NCBI RefSeq assembly: GCF_017654605.1
Contig: NZ_CP072113.1
Location: forward strand, 2,914,001-2,978,000
Direction: 5' to 3'
Source: Yimella sp. cx-51
GTDB taxonomy: Bacteria; Actinomycetota; Actinomycetes; Actinomycetales; Dermatophilaceae
DNA: 64,000 nt
Below are positions 53,779 to 62,149 of this stretch, in pieces. Numbering within the stretch: position 1 is the first letter of the stretch; every line of letters begins with the position of its first letter. Made by a program: the position numbers and the translations under genes. The notes below the pieces were generated by a model. The model saw nothing but the letters and a program-made list of their open reading frames with translations. It ran no database searches and was not told where the DNA came from.

Positions 53779-54375
53779 ATGGCCGAGTTCACCTGGCGTC
53801 CAGCCAATGAGGCGACCACCGATGATGTCGAAGCGGTGTTCGCGACCGGCGGTGCGCGCAAGTGCCGTTGCCAAGGGTTGAAAGCGCCGGGGTGGATCTG
53901 GCGCGACACCACTCAGGCCGAGCGTGAGGACGCGCTCGTCCAGCAGACGGCCTGCGGCACGGAGGGTCCGACGTCCGGCCTCATCGGGTACGTCGACGGC
54001 GAGGCGGCCGGTTGGGTGGCCGTCGAGCCGCGCCAGAACTACCCGCGCATCTGGTCGCGCAAACAACCGTGGATGCGCATGGACCCAGAGTTGCCGGGCG
54101 TCTGGTCGGTCACCTGCTTCGTGGTCCGCAAGGAGTGGCGCAAGACCGGCCTGATGTACGAACTCGCTGCTGCCACAGTCGAATACGGCCAGCAGGTCGG
54201 CGCGGCTGTGCTCGAGGGCTATCCGATGGAACCAGCGCAGGGCAAGACAGTCATCTGGGACGAAGCATCCGTCGGGCTGCTCCAGGTTTTCCTCGCCGCC
54301 GGTTACGAAGTGACCGCCTCACCCACCTTGCGCCGCCGGGTTGTCCGTCGAGACTTGAGTGCCACAACGGCCTGA
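53779..54375 (+). CDS. GNAT-family N-acetyltransferase
   Basis: A 198-residue GNAT. It begins FTWRPANEATTDDVEAVF and has the Cys-rich CRCQGLKAPGW segment typical of one actinobacterial subgroup; VTCFVVRKEWRKTGLMYELA (about residues 113-132) is the acetyl-CoA strand and helix. GEAAGWVAVEPRQNYPRI is also characteristic. Substrate unknown. Confidence 0.8.
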   Translation: MAEFTWRPANEATTDDVEAVFATGGARKCRCQGLKAPGWIWRDTTQAEREDALVQQTACGTEGPTSGLIGYVDGEAAGWVAVEPRQNYPRIWSRKQPWMRMDPELPGVWSVTCFVVRKEWRKTGLMYELAAATVEYGQQVGAAVLEGYPMEPAQGKTVIWDEASVGLLQVFLAAGYEVTASPTLRRRVVRRDLSATTA

Positions 54376-54408
54376 GTGGGTCTGGGCGTCCACGTGATGA
54401 CGCGGTCG

Positions 54409-55548
54409 TCAGCCGACGCGTTCGGGATGGACAAGGCTGTCGTTGAGTTGCGCCAGTCCGAGCCCATATCCCGACCCGACCAGCAGCGCCAGACCGATCA
54501 GGCAGACGCTGATGCCGGTGGGAATCGCGAGCGCGCCGATGAATCCCAGCACCGCGACAACGACGGCCACGAGCGCAATGGCCCAGAACAGCGGACCGAG
54601 CCATGGCACACGTCCGAGCTTCTCCACGAACCAGACCCTGGCGGTTTCGTCCACCTTGTGTTGCTTCGGCAGTTGACCTTCATGACCCGGCCGCACGGTG
54701 ATTCCGTGCTGGGCAGCGAATGCATTGACTTCGGCCGGATCGAATCGGGTGACGATGTCGACCCGGTCGCGCGTGTCTTCCCACGTGACGAACAGGCCGC
54801 GTGGATGCTTTCGCTGGCTTCCGCTCAGCTCGTACGGCCGGAAGGTGGTGGCTGCTCGGGGCCCTTCCCAGGTGCGGTAGTAGTCGTGCACGTACACCCG
54901 CGATGCATCGGCCGTCACGATGATTCCCGGCGTACGCTCCGCCGAGCGGAGCCCGGACGTCGGGTGTGCCTGGCGATACCGCCGCTCCCGCCAGACGTGT
55001 TGTGCGATTCCCATCATCTGCGAGACCCAGATGCCGAGAAACATGCCGACGAAGGTGACGCCGATCGCGATCAGCATCGTGCTCTGACTGCGGTCGCCGA
55101 TGAACGGACCCCCGAAGAAGGCCATGCCGCCGCCAACCGCACCGGTCAGGAACCACTGGAACGGAGGCGCGACGTACGCCCCGACCGCCGAAGTGCCCGG
55201 CCCGACCGCCTCACCACGATCGCGGACGACCTCGGCGTACGGCACCTCGCCGAGATCGACCCTGTCGATTCCTGCAGCGGCCGCGAAGCGCGCGACGTCC
55301 GCGTCGTCATACGCCGGACGGTCAGAGTTGGCCAGCCATGCCAGGCACCGACCGCTGGGGTCCATCAACCGCCAGCCGACCCGACGCACCTTTCGAGGAG
55401 TCACTCGATGGCGCCGGGGCACCGGGATGGAGGTGGTGTACTTCGCAATGGCAGGGCGGCCCGCCGGCCGCACGACCACGGGGTCCTTTCCGGGCACCGC
55501 CAGGGTGATCTGACCGCCCGCGGCGGTCACTGTCGGAGCATCGGTCAT
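54409..55548 (-). CDS. Multi-pass membrane protein of unknown function
   Basis: A 379-residue protein with two central membrane helices (FLTGAVGGGMAFFGGPFI and MLIAIGVTFVGMFLGIWV) and two near the C-terminus (FWAIALVAVVVAVLGFIGAL and GISVCLIGLALLVGSGYGLG). Between them is a soluble domain (GIIVTADASRVYVHDYYRTW). The ATG at 55548 (MTDAPTV) is a plausible start; a GTG at 55584 in the same frame is possible. Family not recognised. Confidence 0.55.
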   Translation of the reverse strand: MTDAPTVTAAGGQITLAVPGKDPVVVRPAGRPAIAKYTTSIPVPRRHRVTPRKVRRVGWRLMDPSGRCLAWLANSDRPAYDDADVARFAAAAGIDRVDLGEVPYAEVVRDRGEAVGPGTSAVGAYVAPPFQWFLTGAVGGGMAFFGGPFIGDRSQSTMLIAIGVTFVGMFLGIWVSQMMGIAQHVWRERRYRQAHPTSGLRSAERTPGIIVTADASRVYVHDYYRTWEGPRAATTFRPYELSGSQRKHPRGLFVTWEDTRDRVDIVTRFDPAEVNAFAAQHGITVRPGHEGQLPKQHKVDETARVWFVEKLGRVPWLGPLFWAIALVAVVVAVLGFIGALAIPTGISVCLIGLALLVGSGYGLGLAQLNDSLVHPERVG

Positions 55549-55657
55549 CCCAGGCAAGGGCCGCAGTTGAGGCAAAGGATCCACGGTGCAATTTTCGACG
55601 ACTGCCCGCGATGATTGCCGAAAGTACTTCAGCCAATTCGCTTGAGACGCAACACAG

Positions 55658-55786
55658 CTACCGGATCAGCAGGTTGAGCACGACGGTCAGGATGATCGAC
55701 GCCAGGATCGAGAAGAGGATCATGCCCAGGCATCCCGGCGTACCGCCGAGCGGACGGACGCGGAAGCGGGGTCCTGGTTCAGTCAT
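55658..55786 (-). CDS. 42-residue single-helix membrane protein
   Basis: A small protein MTEPGPRFRVRPLGGTPGC followed by a membrane helix (LGMILFSILASIILTVVLNL) and LIR. Very similar short proteins (acidic/prolyl start, G-C pair, helix, LLNLLIR-type end) recur in Actinomycetota as I recall them. The same frame is open upstream to 56158 and contains a coding-like TELFNELDAAASPYAGRTDR segment, so a longer product cannot be ruled out. Confidence 0.55.
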   Translation of the reverse strand: MTEPGPRFRVRPLGGTPGCLGMILFSILASIILTVVLNLLIR

Positions 55787-56075
55787 TCGACCACTGTCGC
55801 ATGCCAAGGACGGAGAAACTGGTTGCATGGCTGGGTGGGGCGCGTGCAGAGTCGACGATGAGCCGATGCGCTTGGCTACCTCGCGGGCGAGGTCGTGGAC
55901 GTCCTGGTCTGGCCAGCGATCAGTGCGGCCGGCGTACGGACTGGCTGCGGCGTCGAGTTCGTTGAACAGTTCGGTAGGGCTCGCACCTGATTGACCGTAG
56001 CTGCCTGCCGGCGCGCTTTTGTCTATCCCAACGCACTCGCACTGACGCGCCTGAGGCTTGTGCCGATACGCGGAC

Positions 56076-56480
56076 TCAGGAAACTTCGTCTGAATCTCGT
56101 TGTGGTCCATCAACATTGATCGTCGGCGGGCCTTCACCGCAACGCACGAGGACGGCATGCGAGGCTTCGTCCCCAGGATTGGACTCGCGGTGGATGGCCC
56201 CGCGTGGGACGCGGATGAAGTCGCCTGCTCCGGCCTCGATCACCTCGCGTCCGCCGTCGCCGTACTCCAGTCGGAACGTGCCCGACACAACGTAGATCGT
56301 CGTCTCATGATCACCGTGGTGATGCCAACCGGTCACAGCGCCCGGCTCGGTGTCGACCGTGCCCGTCCACATCTGATTGGTGGTCGTTGCCAGGCGTCGA
56401 GTCATGCCGGGTGTCGGGTCGGCCTCGGTCAACGAACCGGACGGAAAGTGTTCGCACTCTGGTGAATTCGCCACGCTCAT
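56076..56480 (-). CDS. Cupin-domain protein
   Basis: A single-cupin protein of about 134 residues. Cupin motif 1 is GWHHHGDHETTIYVVSGTF and motif 2 is GDFIRVPRGAIHRE, with the metal-binding His residues present. Probably a small dioxygenase or sugar-binding sensor. The start is uncertain: AAGGAG is only 2 nt before the ATG at 56480 but 8 nt before a GTG at 56474, which may be the true start. It follows the GNAT gene by 23 nt on the same strand. Confidence 0.78.
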   Translation of the reverse strand: MSVANSPECEHFPSGSLTEADPTPGMTRRLATTTNQMWTGTVDTEPGAVTGWHHHGDHETTIYVVSGTFRLEYGDGGREVIEAGAGDFIRVPRGAIHRESNPGDEASHAVLVRCGEGPPTINVDGPQRDSDEVS

Positions 56481-56503
56481 CACTCCTTGTTCGCTTTCGT
56501 CCT

Positions 56504-57106
56504 TCACATCAGACCATGGTCGCGGCGTGCGGAGAGTGTCTTCACCGGAAGGGCTTCTGCGGGCTTGCGATGCGCGAAGACCTCCATCGCTTCGTCGTAG
56601 TAGTCGCGGCTCAGCCCAAGATGCTCCATGCCGATCCGACGGCAGATCGCCCGCGACGCGTGGTTATCGGACTTCACCACTGCGAGCAGCTTGTCGAGTC
56701 CAGATGCATGGCCGATTGTGAGGAGCAGACGTCCGGCCTCTGTCGCGTATCCGTGCCCGGTGTGATCTGGATGCAAGCGCCAACCGACCTCGAATTCGTC
56801 CCTCACCTCCGCCTCACGACCGGCAGAGATCGGGAGGGGCTTCAGCACCCCCGCACCGATAGGAGTCCCGTCATGCAGCGAGATGCACCACCATCTCCAG
56901 CCCCGCGCAGGCACTTCTTCCGCGTTCTGTGCGAGCCAGGCACTCGCCTGCGGCAGCGTGGTCATGGCTGCCGACGGAATGAAGCGAATCAGGTCAGGAT
57001 TGGAATGCATCTCCAGGACGAACGCGGCGTCGCTCTCGACGAATCGGCGCAGCAGGATCCGTTCGGAGACAAGGTCAGCGGCTTGCGCCTGGTCGATGGG
57101 GTTCAT
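56504..57106 (-). CDS. GNAT-family N-acetyltransferase (RimJ/RimL-like)
   Basis: A 200-residue GNAT of the acetyltransf_3 type. LVSERILLRRFVESDAAFVL is the classic start, FEVGWRLHPDHTGHGYATEA the acetyl-CoA site (about residues 105-124) and SRAICRRIGMEHLGLSRDYY the C-terminal part. The ATG at 57106 gives MNPIDQAQAADLV. It lies upstream of the cupin gene and probably shares its transcript. Confidence 0.85.
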   Translation of the reverse strand: MNPIDQAQAADLVSERILLRRFVESDAAFVLEMHSNPDLIRFIPSAAMTTLPQASAWLAQNAEEVPARGWRWWCISLHDGTPIGAGVLKPLPISAGREAEVRDEFEVGWRLHPDHTGHGYATEAGRLLLTIGHASGLDKLLAVVKSDNHASRAICRRIGMEHLGLSRDYYDEAMEVFAHRKPAEALPVKTLSARRDHGLM

Positions 57107-57152
57107 TGGTCCACTCTGACGTCGCCCGCTCACATGAGCAACGCATTTCAGC

Positions 57153-57509
57153 TCAAGCGCGCTGGGCGAGAAAGACGAAGTCCTTGCCAGGACGATCAGG
57201 AGCATCTCGCACGTCCGTCACGTGGAAGCCGTGGCGCGCGTGATCTCGCTCGATCTCAAAGCGCTCGCGGAAACGCAAGGTCGACTCGGAGACCAAGACC
57301 TCGCCGTCGACCTCAATGCGGCCGATGAAGCTGACAGTCGGCAGATCGGCCCCGGTGACCTCTCGCGAATACGCCGCGGACCGGCCGTCCGGCAACACCA
57401 TCGATGTCGGGGGCATATCAAGGATCGGGTGACTTGTGCAGTGTGCGATGAACCGGCGACCGGCGCGCATCTGAGCGCCCATTGCTCGTAACTGTTTTCG
57501 TCCGGCCAA
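57153..57509 (-). pseudogene. 3' fragment of a class I methyltransferase gene
   Basis: A 118-residue frame. MRAGRRFIAHCTSHPI near its start resembles the strand after motif post-I of class I methyltransferases (LRPGGRFV-like), and ESTLRFRERFEIERDHARHG followed by FHVTDVRDAPDRPGKDFVFL resembles their C-terminal end. The SAM-binding half is missing, so this is probably the 3' remnant of a longer gene. It could still be an independent small protein. Confidence 0.45.
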
Positions 57510-57579
57510 CTCTCACCGGTAGCCTCGGCCGTGGCGAGCCGGCATCCCTGAACCGGTCAAGTTAGGCACAGACAGGGCA

Positions 57580-58200
57580 ATGATCACCGAGGTGGAGGAC
57601 TACTTCACCAAGGGCTGCGGACGCTGCGAGCGGTTCGATACTCCGGATTGCTCCACGCGGCGATGGATCGACGACATCAACGCACTTCGGGCGCTGCTGC
57701 TGTCCGAGGGGCTGAGCGAGCATGTGAAATGGGGACACCCGACCTATATGCACGCAGACCGAAACGTGGCGATCCTCGGGGCTTTCCGCGAGGATCATCG
57801 GCTCACCTTCATGGACGGCGCGCTTCTTGACGACCCGGAACAGCTGCTCGAACCAGCCGGTCCGAACAGCCAGCATCCGACGCTGATTCGCTTCACCGCG
57901 CTGGGCCAGGTCGCTGAGCGCGAGGACGCGATCATGGCCTATGTGCGTGAGGCGATGAAGAATGCAGAGAGGGGACTGCGCGCACCGCAAGAGAAGCGCG
58001 AAGTCGAGCTACCCGAGGAGCTCGTTGAGGCGCTCGCCTCTGACCCGGAACTGTCTGAGGCGTTCGACGCGCTGACCCCCGGACGGCGTAAGAGCTGGGC
58101 GATTCAGATCGGCTCGGCCAAGCAGGCCAAGACGCGTGCGGCCCGCGCTGCCAAGGCCAGAGACAAGATTCTCGCCGGTAAGGGCGCCCTCGAATACTGA
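57580..58200 (+). CDS. YdeI/OmpD-associated family protein (DUF1801-like)
   Basis: A 206-residue protein: an N-terminal DUF1801 domain (LSEHVKWGHPTYMHADRNVA, MDGALLDDP) and the C-terminal bacteriocin-protection-like helical tail (LTPGRRKSWAIQIGSAKQAK, TRAARAAKARDKIL). Relatives are small cytosolic proteins with a proposed link to stress resistance. The gene ends exactly where the truncated vapC remnant ends on the other strand. Confidence 0.82.
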   Translation: MITEVEDYFTKGCGRCERFDTPDCSTRRWIDDINALRALLLSEGLSEHVKWGHPTYMHADRNVAILGAFREDHRLTFMDGALLDDPEQLLEPAGPNSQHPTLIRFTALGQVAEREDAIMAYVREAMKNAERGLRAPQEKREVELPEELVEALASDPELSEAFDALTPGRRKSWAIQIGSAKQAKTRAARAAKARDKILAGKGALEY

Positions 58201-58281
58201 TCATGATCGGACAGCGTGATCGACTCTTGCGGCCGGTTTACGGAGCTCACTGATGACGTTTGTGTCCAGCAGGTAACTCAC
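58201..58281 (-). pseudogene. Truncated VapC PIN-domain toxin
   Basis: From a GTG at 58281 the frame encodes SYLLDTNVISELRKPAARVD then HAVRS and a stop: 26 residues with the first catalytic Asp of a PIN-domain RNase (LLDTNVISELRKP is the textbook VapC start). The remaining roughly 105 residues are gone, and the YdeI-type gene ends at 58200. The start overlaps the antitoxin stop (GTGA), the standard vapBC junction. Confidence 0.85.
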
Positions 58282-58398
58282 AGCTCCGGATCCTGCAGGT
58301 GGAGCCGTACCGGCTCGAACTCAATGTCGAGATCGTCGTCCATGCTCAGCGTTCGACCAAGCTTCCACGGCTCTCGGTGGTCCGTCGGTATTCCGCGA
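58278..58398 (-). pseudogene. C-terminal part of a Phd/YefM-type antitoxin gene, split by an IS element
   Basis: The minus-strand sequence gives GIPTDHREPWKLGRTLSMDD and then DLDIEFEPVRLHLQDPEL before the stop. It is the continuation of the antitoxin start at 60625-60748: joining the two parts and dropping one CGCGA copy gives an uninterrupted 79-codon frame. The acidic end with DIEFEPxRL is typical of Phd-like antitoxins of PIN toxins. Confidence 0.85.
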
Positions 58399-58491
58399 TG
58401 TCAACGGCACGTGAAAACTGACCCCCAAACGGCAACTGAAAGTTGACCCTCTCCGAGAGCCTGTCCTCGACGTCGAGGCAGGAGATGCGGA

Positions 58492-59752
58492 GTGTTGGCA
58501 GTGGAGGACTGGGCTGAGATCCGGCGGTTGCACCGCGCGGATGGAGTGCCGATCAAGGTGATCGCCAGATCGATGGGGATCTCGAAGAACACTGTGCGCA
58601 AGGCGCTGCGTGATGAGGGCCCGCCGCGTTACGAGCGGGCGGTGCGTGGGTCGTTGGTCGATGCGGTCGAGCCGCAGATCCGTGAACTGTTACGGGTCAC
58701 GCCGACGATGCCCGCCACGGTGGTAGCCGAGCGTATCGGGTGGGAGCACTCGATCCGGATCCTGCGGACCCGGGTCAGCGATCTGCGGCCGGTGTACTTG
58801 CCGCCGGACCCGGCGTCGCGCACGACGTATGAGCCGGGCGAGTTGGCGCAGTTCGACTTCTGGTTTCCCGACATCGAGCTCCCGGTCGGGTTCGGGCAGA
58901 CCAGGACGGCGAAGCGGTTGCCGGTGATGACCACGGTGACTGGCTATTCGCGGTGGTCGGGCGGCTTGTTGATCTCCCGTCCGGGAGGCTGCGGATCTCT
59001 ACGCCGGCTGGTGGCAGCTGGTGTCGACCCAGTTGCAAGGGGTGCCGAAGACACTGGTGTGGGACGGCGAAGGAGCGGTTGGTCGGTGGCGTGCACGCCA
59101 ACCCGAACTCACCGGCGATTGTCAGGCGTTCCGGGGCGTGCTCGGCACCAAGGTCTACATCTGCAAGCCTGCCGACCCTGAAGCCAAGGGAATGCTCGAG
59201 CGGCTCCACGACTACCTGGAAAAGTCGTTCCTCCCCGGTCGCACGTTCACCTCGCCAGAGGACTTCAACACTCAGTTGGCTGAGTTCTTCGCACGGGCCA
59301 ACGCCCGTCGGATGCGGGTGCTGGGCTGCAGCCCCGGTGACCGGGTCGCCGCGGACCGCGCCGCGATGATGTCGCTGCCACCGGTGCCGCCCGAGGTCGG
59401 CTGGCGCAAGACGATGCGGCTTCCACGCGACCACTACGTCCGGCTCGACTCGAACGACTATTCGGTCCATCCGGCCGTGGTGGGACGCCGGATCGAGATC
59501 CACGCCGACCTGGAACGGGTGACGTGTGAGGGCGCGACCGTGGCCGACCATGCGCGGGTATGGGCCCAGCACCAGACCATCACCGACTTCGAGCACACCG
59601 TGGCCGCCAAGTTGCTGCGGCAAGGCCGCGGCGACTTGTTGCGGCCGGTCGCGGAGGCGGTCACCGGCGAGGAGGTCGAGGTCCGATCGCTCGGTGTCTA
59701 CGACCAGATCCTCGGACTCGTTGACGAGCTTGTGGATGAGGAGGTGTCGTGA
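58492..59752 (+). pseudogene. istA: IS21-family transposase IstA, frameshifted
   Basis: The first part (58492-about 58975) gives the helix-turn-helix (IRRLHRADGVPIKVIARSMG) and the first catalytic Asp in LAQFDFWFPDIELP. The second part, in the +1-shifted frame, gives ADLYAGWWQLVSTQLQGVPK, WDGEGAVG (second Asp) and KGMLERLHDYLEK (Glu). Compared with the usual ATCCCGTCCCGGGAGG text there is one extra base around 58973-58985, in a C/G-rich run. A mutation is likelier than programmed shifting. Confidence 0.85.
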
Positions 59753-60567
59753 TGGCTGCGCGCACCACCACGAAGACAGCCCCGAGGACAGGACGCGATG
59801 TCACCAGCGAGCTGGAGTACCTGACCCGGGCGTTGAAGGCACCGACCCTGCGCGAGTCGGTCGAACGGCTCGCCGAACGCGCCCGCGAGGAAGCCTGGAC
59901 GCATGAGGAGTTCCTCGCTGCCTGCCTGCAACGCGAAGTGTCAGCACGAGAGTCCCACGGCGGCGAGGGACGAATCCGGGCCGCCCGGTTCCCCTCCAGG
60001 AAGAGCTTGGAGGACTTCGACTACGACCACGCCCGCGGCCTGAAACGCGAGACCATCGCGCACCTGGGCACCCTGGACTTCGTCGCCGCCAAGGAGAACG
60101 TCGTCCTCCTCGGACCGCCAGGAACCGGGAAGACCCACCTGGCCACCGGACTCGCGATCCGGGCCTGCCAAGCCGGCCACCGGGTCCTGTTCGCGACCGC
60201 GTCCCAGTGGGTCGACCGACTCGCCGAGGCCCACCACGCCGGCAAGCTGCAAGACGAACTGCGTCGACTGGTCCGCTACCCCGTGCTGGTCATCGACGAG
60301 GTCGGCTACATCCCCTTCGAACCCGAAGCCGCCAACCTGTTCTTCCAACTCGTCTCATCCCGCTACGAACGGGCCAGCCTGATCGTCACGTCGAACAAGA
60401 ACTTCGCCCGCTGGGGCGAGGTCTTCGGCGACGACACCGTCGCCGCCGCGATGATCGACCGGCTCGTCCACCACGCCGAGGTCATCGCCCTGAAGGGCGA
60501 CTCCTACCGGCTGAAGAACCGAGAACTCGGCCGCGTCCCCGCGGCCGTCACCGAAGAGAACCAGTAA
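59752..60567 (+). CDS. istB: IS21-family helper ATPase IstB
   Basis: A 271-residue AAA+ ATPase that assists IstA in target selection. Walker A is GPPGTGKTHLATGL (about residues 122-135) and Walker B is VLVIDEVGYIPFEP (about 180-193); FPSRKSLEDFDYDHARGL is the IstB family start. GGAGG lies 7 nt before the ATG at 59752, which overlaps the istA stop. Confidence 0.93.
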   Translation: MAARTTTKTAPRTGRDVTSELEYLTRALKAPTLRESVERLAERAREEAWTHEEFLAACLQREVSARESHGGEGRIRAARFPSRKSLEDFDYDHARGLKRETIAHLGTLDFVAAKENVVLLGPPGTGKTHLATGLAIRACQAGHRVLFATASQWVDRLAEAHHAGKLQDELRRLVRYPVLVIDEVGYIPFEPEAANLFFQLVSSRYERASLIVTSNKNFARWGEVFGDDTVAAAMIDRLVHHAEVIALKGDSYRLKNRELGRVPAAVTEENQ

Positions 60568-60624
60568 CCGAGGGGGTCAGTTTTCGATTGCCGTGAGGGG
60601 GTCAGTTTTCAGCCGCCGTTGACA

Positions 60625-60748
60625 CGCGATAGGGGAAGAGGACGAACGATGGCTCGCCACGATCGGTGATCACGACGGGTGCGTGCGCGTCATTCCGCCT
60701 GGCCTCACTCACATCGCGGTTGAGCTCGCGTGCAGACATTGATGTCAT
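60625..60748 (-). pseudogene. N-terminal part of a Phd/YefM-type antitoxin gene, split by an IS element
   Basis: From the ATG at 60748 the minus strand encodes MTSMSARELNRDVSEARRND and then APVVITDRGEPSFVLFPY. This is the DNA-binding half of Phd/YefM antitoxins (SARELNRDVSxA ... VxITDRGxPxxVL). The reading frame meets the IS21 end at 60624. A 26-bp palindrome lies 9 nt upstream, fitting autoregulation. Confidence 0.88.
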
Positions 60749-60756
60749 GGCAATCA

Positions 60757-60782
60757 CCAATGTAGGTACGTACCTACATTGG
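60757..60782 (-). promoter_or_regulatory. Perfect 26-bp palindrome, probable antitoxin operator
   Basis: CCAATGTAGGTAC is immediately followed by its exact reverse complement. It sits between the antitoxin start codon and the upstream region, where Phd-type antitoxins bind to repress their own operon. Confidence 0.8.
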
Positions 60783-60909
60783 AGGTTCGGACGGCATCCG
60801 CTATAGGAGGCCCCTTTCGCTGTCGATATGCAACGAACACGGCCCGGCTGAACCGACGAAGGTTGACCGCCACGAGCACTGAACCTTGCGCCGGTTCATC
60901 TGCAACGCT

Positions 60910-61347
60910 TCACTCGTCGATGAGTGCGCCGATCATGTTGCTGAGTCCTCCCGACAGCACATGCGCTTGTGTGAGCGGGATCCAGTAGCAACGGAACGTC
61001 GGGGCCTCGCTACCACCGTCCGGATCGAGCTCCTGCCGTAACCAGTTACCGGTCGTCGGCGTATCGGAGGTCAGCTCGAAGAAGTAGCGGTGAATGACCT
61101 CGTGCCGATAGGGCGTCATGTCGTAGTCCGACTCCCCCAACTTACGAACAACACGGAGGCCCTCGACCCCGGTCTCCTCCCACGCCTCACGCACCGCGGC
61201 AGCTTCGGGACTTTCGCCGACCTTGATCGTGCCGGCCGGAACCTGAACACCGACCTCAGCCAGTGGCCGATCAAAGTGCGTGAAGACGAGGAGCTGACCG
61301 TTCACGACGATGTAGCAGACCACCTTGTCGGTGCGAGCCTTCCTCAT
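60910..61347 (-). CDS. NUDIX hydrolase
   Basis: A 145-residue pyrophosphohydrolase. The NUDIX box is complete: GTIKVGESPEAAAVREAWEE then TG (about residues 40-61), matching G-x5-E-x7-R-E-U-x-E-E-x-G. It hydrolyses nucleoside-diphosphate-linked substrates; the true substrate is unknown. The ATG at 61347 gives MRKARTDKVVC; a GTG at 61356 is in frame. Confidence 0.87.
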   Translation of the reverse strand: MRKARTDKVVCYIVVNGQLLVFTHFDRPLAEVGVQVPAGTIKVGESPEAAAVREAWEETGVEGLRVVRKLGESDYDMTPYRHEVIHRYFFELTSDTPTTGNWLRQELDPDGGSEAPTFRCYWIPLTQAHVLSGGLSNMIGALIDE

Positions 61348-61377
61348 TCGCCCCACCGTAGCGACAAGCCCGTTCGT

Positions 61378-61542
61378 TCAAGTGTGGTCGAGGTGCGAGA
61401 GAGGTGGCTCAGACATGCCAACAGAGGTCGACCGCGATGAACCCCTTACGAAGCGCCCGTTCTTCTGCAGATGATCCGCGGCCGCACGAACCCGCTCAAT
61501 CGGCTCATCTTCAAGTGCGTTCGATGTCACCACGTGCCCCAT
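61378..61542 (-). CDS. Possible small protein upstream of the NUDIX gene
   Basis: A 54-residue frame beginning MGHVVTSNALEDEPIERVRA and continuing with a helical AADHLQKNGRF segment. It ends 30 nt before the NUDIX start on the same strand. The first half looks protein-like; the second half is low complexity. It has no strong ribosome site and no recognised family, and it could be a remnant. Confidence 0.3.
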   Translation of the reverse strand: MGHVVTSNALEDEPIERVRAAADHLQKNGRFVRGSSRSTSVGMSEPPLSHLDHT

Positions 61543-62149
61543 GAGAAATCGTTCACAGGGTCTACCCAGAAGTAGCTATACATAACGCTGCGCCTAGCGT
61601 CGCACAGCTCGCGGACCTGCATCGATGTCAACAGTGCGGCGAACTGAGAACCATCCCCACCCGGACGAAGCCGACATTCCTAGGCCGAAGCAGCCCCTCC
61701 AAGCCGGCAAAAATCAGCCGGAGATGATCCGATCGTCGATTTGGACCATCTTCCCTGCATCTCGACAAGAGGCCTTTCGCGGTCCGTGCCGAGGCGTTGT
61801 CGAGATGCAGCGAAGGCTGACTCCAACATGCCTTGAAGATTGTTCAAACGGGCGCAAACGCCTACGGTCGCACAAACTGCAGAACGTTCGGCATGGAGCC
61901 TTGGACACCGAGGTCCGTGCTGGTGCGTCGGCGAATAGCGCTCGCGAGCCTGCATCGCCACGACGGCGGCATACTGCCGTGTGCCGTGTGCCGCGTTCGC
62001 TCTTCGTGATGCCCTACAGAATCGGCCGCCTCCGGCAATCCAACCGGTTGCCTGCTGCCAAGACGCCGACCACGTCGAACGCATTGCAGTCGCCCTGACG
62101 ATGAACGAGCTGGTTGCGTCGACCTCGAGACTGCTAGATCGACGCAGAG
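61543..62149. other. Gene-poor region of about 0.6 kb
   Basis: Open frames exist on both strands but none has convincing composition, start signal or recognisable motif. The GC content is visibly lower than in the core genes, for example at 61550-61590 and 61680-61760. It includes the inverted repeat at 61755-61810. Probably decayed accessory DNA. Confidence 0.5.
61755..61810. repeat. Perfect 14-bp inverted repeat with a 28-nt spacer
   Basis: CTGCATCTCGACAA (61755-61768) is exactly complementary to 61797-61810. It is not near any gene end, there is no T run, and no second copy was seen in the window. It could be a recombination site, an RNA hairpin or the end of a lost element. Confidence 0.6.

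Larger units (their letters stand above)
58399..60624 (+). mobile_element. IS21-family insertion sequence
   Basis: A 2226-bp element. The left end TGTCAACGGC (58399-58408) is the exact complement of 60615-60624. Further sub-terminal repeats TGAAAACTGACCCCC (58412), TGAAAGTTGACCCTC (58437) and, inverted, GGGGGTCAGTTTTC (60572 and 60597) are the multiple terminal repeats of IS21 ends. It is flanked by direct repeats CGCGA at 58394-58398 and 60625-60629. It carries istA and istB. IstA is frameshifted, so the copy is probably unable to move by itself. Confidence 0.93.

Noticed and set aside
55787-56158. Extension of the 42-residue membrane protein to 166 residues
   Set aside because: The upstream part is open and partly protein-like, but its start overlaps the cupin gene and no ribosome site was found; left as uncertain.
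58960-59040. Programmed frameshift in istA
   Set aside because: IS21-family istA is normally a single frame, and the extra base lies in a run prone to error; no slippery site plus pseudoknot is evident.
61625-62098. 157-codon open frame on the plus strand
   Set aside because: The composition is unlike a protein, it lacks a ribosome site, and an overlapping open frame exists on the other strand.
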